A stretch of DNA of 64,000 bases from Cerrena zonata (taxonomy: Eukaryota > Basidiomycota > Agaricomycetes > Polyporales > Cerrenaceae), in the NCBI GenBank assembly GCA_038087015.1, contig JASBNA010000006.1, positions 1,860,001 through 1,924,000 of the forward strand, written 5' to 3'. The first letter of the stretch is position 1. Every line of letters begins with the position of its first letter. Below, piece after piece: positions 56,241 through 64,000 of the stretch. The notes under the pieces are model-generated. The model was not told where the DNA came from. It did not search any database and was given only the letters and a program-made list of their open reading frames with translations. Both the position numbers and the translations under genes were made by a program.

Positions 56241-56612
56241 CCTATATTATATTTGAGCAGAGGTGTATATTTTAGCGTTATGACGAAAGACAAATGACTT
56301 CACCTACAAGAAATCGGCGGCTTCCTGATGAAAGTCTGAGATCAAATAACGCTTTGTCCGTGACTGCGACTTGCGACTATTTTCATGCGCTACTATTAGT
56401 ATCGTACGGAGGTATTGGTTATAGTCGTATTCTCAAGGTCAGGATGCTGTCAAAATATCGTGCTGACCTTTTGAAGCTGCCAAAGTGTGGGAGTGGTTGC
56501 CAGAGAAAGGGAATGTCTCGCGTAGATTCGACTCTGGCGTCGTTCGGGTGTATCTTACCGATGCTACGCCTCTTTGAGAGAATCCATCATTCAGCTACAC
56601 TTCAGTGTAAAC
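56241..56612. other. Divergent intergenic region
   Basis: Between the F-box gene (minus) and the dynamin-like gene (plus). A plus-strand open frame at 56294-56650 overlaps the dynamin start but has no domain features. Probably promoter for both genes. Confidence 0.4.
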
Positions 56613-59466
56613 ATGTCACACATTGCTGCATCCACGTCTCATTTTGCTGAACGTAGAAAGGAGCAATTATTGCTAGTCAAGAAACTTCGCTCTATTGGGC
56701 AAGTCTCAGTTCCACTCTTAACTCGCAGTAACACGACTTATCCCCTGCTAGAGCACAAGCAGATATAGACTTGCCTCAAATTGTAGCAATAGGCAATCAA
56801 AGTGCCGGAAAGTCAAGCTTAGTAGAGGCAATATCGGGGGTATGACCAAATACTACCGATGGAAATTTTGACTCTCATACATCTTTCTTCGCCCAGATAT
56901 CCCTTCCTCGAGACCCTGGAACATGCACCAGAGCTCCTATTGAATGTCAACTATCATCGTCGGAAGATCCTTGGGCCTGTACTGTTTCTGTCAGGTGGGA
57001 GTTCTCCTCTGATGGTCGTCGTCTGGATCAGGTCAAAACGATAGGGGTGCAACAAGACATCGATTCCATGGCTGATGTAGAACTTGCCCTACGTCGCGCA
57101 CAGCATTGGGTTCTCAACCCTTCGCATGACCTGAAGAAGATATGCGGCCTGAATATAGAGGGTTTGAAGAAAGAATACAAGGGTACACTCGAGTTTTCAA
57201 GGAACGTTATTTGTTTAGATGTTTCGGGCCCCGATATCACAAACCTCTCGTTTGTAGATTTGCCTGGTATGTAGTCTATTATCTATTATCTGATTTATGG
57301 ATTTATTTGTCACTTTGCACTCAGGAATAATTCAAAATGCGGAAAAGGAACTTGTCCATATGGTAGAGGACCTAGTTCTCTCCTATATTCGAAGTAAATG
57401 TCTGATCTTGGTGACTATTCCCATGAGTGGTAAGTATCAACCTCTGCTGAACCTAGCATTTCTTGACATATTTTGTCATTGCAGACGATATTGAGAACCA
57501 GAGGGCCGTCAGACTCGCTAAGGAAGTTGATCCCGAAGGACATCGTACCATAGGTAGGGCATGAATCATTGCCGTTCACCGGCAGAACGTTGTTCTAACA
57601 GATGTGTAGGTGTCCTCACGAAACCAGATACACTGACTGCAGGTGCTGTCAAAGTCCGTGAACTATGGCTTGATGTTATCGAAGACCGCAGACATAAACT
57701 CAAGTATGGATACTATTGCACCAGACAACCTGACGAAGACGAGCGAATGCGAGGAATTACTGTAGATGAGGCACGAATAGCTGAAGAAAGGTTTTTCTCT
57801 CAGACAGCGCCCTGGTCGTCCTCTTATCGGCACCGATTCGGAACAAAACATCTCGTTGAGAGTCTCAGCATGCTTTTGAGCAAAGTTATTGTTGAAAGGT
57901 AATATTCCGTTCACTCTAGTCACAGTTATCTAATAGTGTCCGATAATTACTAGTATCCCAAAACTCATGCAAGAAGTTCAATCACACCTTGACGGGTGTG
58001 AAGCGCAAATTGCAGCTCTACCTCCTCCAATCACTGACCCGTCCGCTCATGTTTTCAATCTCATCTCTTCGCTTTGCTCCAATGTGCATTTTTTCACTCA
58101 AGGTATCACCCCGAAGACGGATCTTGTGCAACAAAATCGCAAGACATATGAGCTGTACAAACAGAAAATACATTCGACAGCACCTTTGTTTCTTCCGTTT
58201 GCCGACAGTTCATTTGTTGAGTCCAAGAAAGACCTAATCAAACTCCTGTATGATGAAGATGATCCAAGAAGTAAACTTCCTCCCGCGGAGGGCACTTATC
58301 TCACTGATGTCCGGAAACATATCCAAAGGTTATTTCGTTTCTCCGTATTATTTTACAATTACTTACTCATCGCAAACCCTATATAGTTCTCTCGCCCGGG
58401 AGTTACCAAACAATGTTCCGTACAGCGCAAAGGTCGTCTTGATTCATAGCTTCCAACGCGACTGGAAGTCGCTAAGCATGAATTGTTTTGCTGCAGTTCA
58501 AATGGTATTGCGTGAGATCATGGAGAAGCTCATATCTGATGTCTTTCACCATCATCCGAACTTGGAGCCCAAGATCAGGTTGGTTTCTTTCGTGTATATT
58601 GTATACATTATCATCGATTGCGGACCTCATTTCTAGACTTGCTGTGTCAAAGCTCATAGCATCCAAACGAGATGACACGATGAGGCAGCTCGAGAGACTA
58701 TTGAGATACGAAAGTTTGCCATTCACTCAGAACTCTGATTCTCTTGCTCAAGTCAGAGATACGTATCTTTCGAAGTATAAGGAAGTTCGGACAGGAACCC
58801 GCGGTAGTAATCCCAATGGCAATTTCCCAGGAAGTAGTGTTCCGAACCCCTTTGCAGGCGAGTTGATTTTGTATCGCCCTGCAGTGTCATTACACAAAGC
58901 TTATAACGACTGTGACATACATCTAATAGGTTTTGTGTCTAAAACAGACTCTCCGTTTTCTGTATTTTCTAGCCCCGCGGCTCCGGCGACCGGGTTCCCC
59001 ATCAAGAGCGGAGAAGGTGTACGGAGAGACGACGAAACTCAAGCTCTTTCGTATTTGGCAAGACTCGGATACACAGGTCTCAAAGTAGAAGACCTTGCAA
59101 GGTTAATACCCCCTGACGAGTATGAGGAAGAGTTGGAAGTGATGGCAGACGTACAGGCATTCTTCCAGGTATCCTACAAGGTAAGTCGAATTACTTAATG
59201 AATTTCTGTGTGCTGAAAAGGGTCACGAGTAGAGAGTAATTGACTACGTACCTATGATCATCGATCATGAATACCTTTTCGCATTTTCGGAAGCATTGCA
59301 AGGTCATTTGATTGAATATCTTGGTCTCTCAGGGAGAGACTCTGTAGAGAAGTGCGCAGCCTATGTCGCCGAAGATAATCAAACGAAGTCACAGAGAGTG
59401 GAGCTCACTTCACAGAAGGCAAGGCTCGTGACCACTCGCAAGGAACTTCTCGAGGTCGCGTTGTAG
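56613..59466 (+). CDS. Dynamin-superfamily GTPase (Mx/dynamin-like)
   Basis: About ten exons, ATG at 56613 (MSHIAASTSHFAERRKE), stop TAG at 59464-59466. GTPase motifs are in place: G1 AIGNQSAGKSSLVEAISG (about 56790), switch region with RDPGTCTRAPIEC, G3 SFVDLPG (about 57250), G4 VLTKPDTL (about 57610). The stalk follows (KLMQEVQSHLDGCEAQIAAL, ...VFHHHPNLEPKIR...), and a C-terminal GTPase-effector-like helical region (RVIDYVPMIIDHEYLFAFSE then ALQGHLIEYLGL). No PH or proline-rich domain is seen. The first intron appears to use a GC donor (ATTGG/gcaagt). Such agaricomycete proteins are usually annotated as Mx-like or dynamin-like; the membrane target is unknown. Frame is intact after splicing. 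Confidence 0.87.
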
Positions 59467-59486
59467 TTTAGCCAACCTGTGATCAT

Positions 59487-59993
59487 TCACGGACGTCGAT
59501 AACATAACGTGTTTGCGGTATGGAGTGAGGTATCACGAATCGTGGCCGCATATTGCTGTAATTGATGGCGATGCCCGTTCCAGTCAGAGATATTCCAATA
59601 TCCATTCTGACAACTTTTAGGTTGAAGGCGGATTGTATCAATCTCAAGATCTTGCCTAATAGCTACAAATGATAGTGCAATTGTTCCGGTACCTATGACG
59701 TCAGGTGTTTCGGTGAAGTCAAATATACGGAAAAGGTTAGTGAGAGATTGGAAGGATCGATACGAACCGATACGTAAACCTATCTCCATGGACTGTAGCA
59801 CATGATATTTTACCATTTCTTCACCGAAGCGTGAGGCAAAATCGTGGACCAACAGGACCAAGTTGGGACCAAGCAACGGAAGCTGAAGAGCCGAAGGTTT
59901 ACCAATTATGGGAATATCGAGTTCAACATTGATCGAGCCGGTAGCACGTAAAAAGTTCTCATGCGACCGTAGTTTTATCTCGGACATCCTCAT
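59487..59993 (-). CDS. Small conserved-looking protein, unknown
   Basis: Minus-strand frame of about 168 residues starting MRMSEIKLRSHENFL. It has an even hydrophobic pattern (INVELDIPIIGKPSALQLPL, LVLLVHDFASRFGEEMVKYH, ALSFVAI) consistent with a folded alpha/beta protein. The last ~50 residues may belong to a different exon arrangement. It converges with the dynamin-like gene, ending 20 bp from it. No domain recognised. Confidence 0.45.
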   Translation of the reverse strand: MRMSEIKLRSHENFLRATGSINVELDIPIIGKPSALQLPLLGPNLVLLVHDFASRFGEEMVKYHVLQSMEIGLRIGSYRSFQSLTNLFRIFDFTETPDVIGTGTIALSFVAIRQDLEIDTIRLQPKSCQNGYWNISDWNGHRHQLQQYAATIRDTSLHTANTLCYRRP

Positions 59994-60134
59994 TGTCAAG
60001 ACCCGTCGAACTCTCTCTCCCCCACACCCAGCTATTCCATTACCCAGGTGAGTAGGCTATGATCCCCCGATGCCGTGTTTTCCACTTATACTGACATCGT
60101 TTAGCGTAAGGCAGATCGAACGGAGCTTCACTGA

Positions 60135-61372
60135 ATGGCTATCCCTGCCCACCTACCACCGGAGATCATAGACAGAATCATCGACCATATTTTCGATGAT
60201 ATTCTCACCCTTATGTCCTGCACACTGGTGTGCAAGGCCTGGAAACCCGCTTCCCGTTACCACCTATTCCGTGACGTATCACTCGGCGGCTTTCGCGGAC
60301 CCAAGCTGGAGAACTTGCCAGCTCTGCTCGAGCATATCGAGAGCTTTTGCGCCGAGTCAGAAACACTGGAGATCCGGGGATGGATCATGACAATAGATAT
60401 GTTGGCTTTGGTCCTCGACAGGATGCCGAGGCTCGTCGGTCTTCAATTGAACTGTGTTCAACTCCGCTTCGAGTCCAACGCTACGCTGCGCCGAAGGAAG
60501 CGCCACACCTCTCTACAGGAGCTGATCTCCGTACGACCCTCATTCAAGCGTGTTGATGATTTCGAGTCTGATGCACCCGCGTGGGCGATGCACACATTGT
60601 TCAATCTGTTCCCCAACCTCCGCATCCTCCAGATCCACGATGCAGATGGACAAGGAACATACGGAGCGCTCCCCGAGACGCTTGCTCTCGAGACCTTTGT
60701 AATTGATCGCACTGGTCATCTGGGTATCAACCTTTTGGCTGCCCTTCAGAAGACTGCGAGTCGGGAGAGTTTGCGACGGGTTGATCTTGGCTGGGTCATC
60801 CACGAGGAACAATATGCTACTCTCCAGAACATGCATATCACCATGAAGACGAACCTTCGCAGTGTGCGATTAGGTTTTGATCACCGTTGGTGGGGCACTG
60901 ATTCAGGTGATTAGCTCACTTATCAGCCAAATCCTTACATGCGACTAATTTTCATTCTCTTATCATAGAAGGAACAGCTGCAATCCTACGGGGACTTTTT
61001 CGGGACCTGCCGCAACTCGAGGACCTTTCGCTCCTTCTACCGTTGTGCAAATTCGACACGGATTTCCACGTCGTCAGGACGTACTTATCTTCATTTGACA
61101 GCCTGCCGCTTACTATGCGCACCCTCACCTTGGAACTTCGCTGGCCGTTGTTCGAATCCTTTGAAGAACATGCGGGGGTATATCAGCGTTATCAAATCTG
61201 GGAACAAGTACAGTCTTTTGCGCTCGGGTTTCCCGATCTGCAATGGGTGCACTGTCTGAGGCTAGGTATGACGAGACTGTCTACTACTCCCGAAACCCTG
61301 CCGTACGAGTCGCAACAACGAATTCGCGAGTGCATGTCTCAATTGAATGCGAAGAAGATGCTACGGTTCTAA
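60135..61372 (+). CDS. F-box / leucine-rich protein
   Basis: Two exons (60135 to about 60906, about 60970-61372) with a 60-nt intron. The N-terminal F-box is clear: LPPEIIDRIIDHIFDDILTL then MSCTLVCKAWKPASRYHLFR. Leucine-rich segments follow (MPRLVGLQLNCVQL, LFNLFPNLRILQIHDADG, LETFVIDRTG, RGLFRDLPQLEDLSLLLPLC, PLTMRTLTLELRW). Likely a substrate adaptor of a cullin-1 ubiquitin ligase, unrelated in detail to the F-box-like pair at 16.7-20.2 kb. Intact. Confidence 0.85.
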
Positions 61373-61516
61373 TACCGCGAGCGGTCACCTTAATAACTAA
61401 TAGAATCAATATATGTCTTTCCGTTTAGCTCTATTTTCGAAATATACCATATCCTTAACTTAATGCCCATGTGTCCATAAAAGGAAAGCTTAGTCACACT
61501 GACGTCGATATCCCAC

Positions 61517-63252
61517 ATGGTTTACCTCAAGACTGCTGCTCGCCGGCTGCTGGTGCTACCGTATTACTGTAACTATCTTGAACCCGAGCCACTATCATCT
61601 AATCTTGCATGTCGGACCATGCTCTACAACTACCTCCCTAACGCTTTGCAATATCTTCTGGCTACCTATATCTTCACGCCGCAGGTTACAACTCCAGGGC
61701 CACTTAGGTTTGGCCTTCGACATGAGTTCGGCTTGACCAATTCATCCCGACCAGTATTCTCGAACATACACGCTGCCTCACAGCTGACTTATGATGCTTA
61801 TGAAATTACGACACAACGCACACCGACGTATAGACCTAGAAACCAGGATGCGTTCTTCCGTTCGCGTCACTTTAGCAGCGAAGCTAGACGCGAACTTGGA
61901 TGGGAAGAGACTGAACTGGAAGGACCGGACGTGAACGACAGAGAGACATTACTCATGTTGGCGAAGATGACTGCCAATGCGTATTCTCGGCCTGGTCAGA
62001 AGGACTGGTATGACCTCGGTCCTGACTGGAATAATGTACGTCTCGTCGTGACAAATTATACCCTATGTTCCTGTTAATGACATATATCTACAGAGTTACC
62101 CGTTTGGCTGGGAACCAGATTCAGACGGTTTCCGTGGCCACATATTTGCTACTGAGGACAATTCCACTGTGATTATCAGTGTGAAGGGTACCTCAGCCGG
62201 TTGGGTTGTGGGCGGCGGAGGACCTACAACGCGCAAAGATAAGCTCAACGACAACCTTTTGTTCTCTTGCTGCTGCGCACGCGTGGGACCTACATGGAGT
62301 CCCGTATGTGATTGTTATCGAGGAAATTATAAATGCGACCAGAACTGCTTGGAGAAGAGTTTGGTCGACGACAGTCTATTCTATCCAGTTGGAACTGTTA
62401 GTGACATTCCTCCGTAAACCGAACCTACTTTCGAATAACCTTTGCATCGTCCAGAATCTTTACAATAATGTAACTTACTTATACCCAGATGCGAATATCT
62501 GGGTCATTGGTAGGCATTCTCTCTCTCTCTCTTGGAAGTATTCCTCACGCTTATACACGATTTCATCTTCTAGGACATTCACTAGGAGGTTCACTCGCTT
62601 CTCTTCTGGGTGTAACGTTTGGTGTCCCTGTCGTGGCCTTTGAAGCTGTCGGCGAGAAGCTTGCTGCGCAACGTCTACATTTGGCGTTACCGGTACGAGA
62701 TTTCATTGCACCAGACGCGTACACGAAAATAACGTTATATTTTGACTTTTCTACAATAGCCTTCTCTTCAACATATTACTCATGTTTACAACACCGGCGA
62801 CCCTATCGCAATGGGCACATGTACAGGCGTAGCTTCTACGTGTGCCATTGGGGGTTTCGCATTAGAAACAGGGTATAATCCATTCATGTGATTATCCCCG
62901 CTGCACATAATTGACCTTCTCCTTTTTCCTCGTGTAGGTGCCATCTTGGCAAGGTTATCCGCTACGACACAGTGACTCATCTCAAGTGGTCCGTTCATAT
63001 CGGAAACCACGGAATTGCTGTGGTCATCGATCATTTACTGTCCAAGGAATGGGCGCACGATAACGTCGAAGGTGGAGAGAATAGGACGGTTCCTGCACTG
63101 ACGGAAGAAGAGGGTTGTGTGGTAAGTAGTGTTTTGCTAGACCATGGAGTGCGTGGTAAGCTTACCGCTGATCTTGTCAGGATTGCTACAACTGGGAGTA
63201 CGGTGATTTCGAGAAATCCCTCGATGGACCATCATGCGGACTTCGAGATTGA
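61517..63252 (+). CDS. atg15: Atg15-like class 3 lipase (autophagic body / vacuolar phospholipase)
   Basis: At least seven exons, ATG at 61517, stop TGA at 63250-63252. Known role of the family: a transmembrane-anchored lipase delivered through the multivesicular body to the vacuole, where it breaks down autophagic and Cvt body membranes. Diagnostic segments: [20 protein letters not shown] (across an intron near 62035-62093), [75 protein letters not shown] with the catalytic Ser in GHSLG (split by an intron at about 62511-62574), [41 protein letters not shown] and a short Cys-containing end exon [16 protein letters not shown]. The N-terminal anchor is less obvious than usual, so the first exon may be mis-set. 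The active-site residues look intact. Confidence 0.88.
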
Positions 63253-63620
63253 GTGTATATATGATCTGCACAGTTATTGGCCCTTTCTTTCCACACAATG
63301 TCATCTAATGGGATCTGCATATTGCAATAATTGAGGTACGTACGTGCACAGCCCTAATTATACGCATTCCTATATGCGATCGATCAAGTGGATTGGGTTC
63401 AATCTACAATTCCGAGGTGTGTCGGGGAGGAGCAACCAGTCAGAAACTAGCCTTGTATAACATTGGTCCGCAGCAGTTGGTCTCATTTACCATCTATCAT
63501 GCACAACGTCCTAGTGTATATAAACGTTAGTTGTCAGCCTGTGCCTCATGTAGAGCTACCGCCTTGGCAGATGGTATATATGCACCTCGTCGCAGGTCCT
63601 CTTTAACCCATTTTGCCATC
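63253..63620. other. Intergenic stretch
   Basis: Downstream of the lipase gene and upstream of the DUF6593 gene. A TATATAAAC-like word at about 63518 could be the TATA box of the latter. Nothing else seen. Confidence 0.4.
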
Positions 63621-64000
63621 ATGCAACTACAATTATCACGAAACTCGACTACGAATACCGTCCTCAGTATACCCGACGGTCGACCCCTATATCATATCTA
63701 CACCCCAGGTCCTCTACTCCGTAAAACATCCTTCATATACAAAATTCCAGAAACGAATGTCCAGAGATACGAAGGTGTGGAGAAGATGACAGAAGTGGTC
63801 CCTAATCAAGAAGAAGAGATAGCGAGGATTCATTGGCATTTGCTTCATAGCTCGAAATTGATTTGGGATGAGAAGACTTTGGAGATGAAGAAGTTCTTGG
63901 AATCGAAAGGGTTCTGGGGAAGGTAAGTACATTTTGAAAGGCTCATCGGTTATGGGATGTACGAGATTTACCTGCTTGGTAAATTACAGAGCGCGAATCT
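63621..64000 (+). CDS. DUF6593-like protein, partial at the window edge
   Basis: First exon from the ATG at 63621 to a GT donor at about 63924; the rest lies beyond the window. The segment TTNTVLSIPDGRPLYHIYTP, then RKTSFIYKI, matches the start of the DUF6593 domain that is widespread in agaricomycetes, and ARIHWHLLHSSKLIWDEKTL continues it. Function of the domain is not known. An upstream in-frame start at 63531 is possible. Confidence 0.7.

Overview
The window looks like basidiomycete nuclear DNA, most likely an agaricomycete. Genes are broken by many introns of about 45-60 nt with GT-AG (occasionally GC-AG) borders. Host proteins are typically fungal (Ku70, a Grx3/4-type glutaredoxin, an SRPK-like kinase, an Atg15-like lipase, a dynamin-like GTPase, DUF6593), F-box/leucine-rich proteins are abundant, and there is a very long Helitron Rep-helicase of the kind known from mushroom-forming fungi. 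I saw no tRNA, rRNA or CRISPR.

Left host flank (1-16 kb): ku70, a thioredoxin-glutaredoxin fusion, two tandem SRA-YDG genes (the second carries in-frame stops), a gene of unknown function split by a ~750-bp hAT-like non-autonomous element with a perfect 8-bp target duplication, an SRPK-like kinase, and a small multi-exon gene with a HicA-like fold. Right host flank (54-64 kb): a small proline-rich gene, an F-box gene with one frameshift, a dynamin-like GTPase, a small unknown gene, another F-box gene, an Atg15-like lipase and the start of a DUF6593 gene.

Middle (about 16.29-53.81 kb): a 37.5-kb block unlike its flanks. It is punctuated by six short tandem arrays of the same 21-bp unit (core ACGAACCTYTWRACGC). 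The four left arrays point one way and the two right arrays the other way, and all six lie in the 3' regions of genes. Between them are repeated gene families: P1 (three copies), P2 (three copies, ATP-grasp-like C-terminal half), P3 (three copies), P4 (a JmjC-type dioxygenase), P5 (one copy plus one 5' remnant), P6 (an acidic/basic low-complexity protein), two F-box-like genes, and one intact Rep/PIF1-helicase with a C-terminal papain-like protease domain. The order P2-P3-P5 occurs twice (26.8-31.1 and 37.8-43.9 kb). Paralogous genes keep the same upstream elements at the same distances, and ACGCGT (MluI/MCB-type) boxes recur just upstream of most of these genes.

My reading, as inference, is that the 16.3-53.8 kb block is a giant Helitron-related or composite mobile element that carries and internally duplicates a set of agaricomycete accessory genes, with 21-bp iteron-like arrays as punctuation. 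I could not identify its exact ends, target duplication or Helitron-type termini, so its mobility as one unit is unproven.
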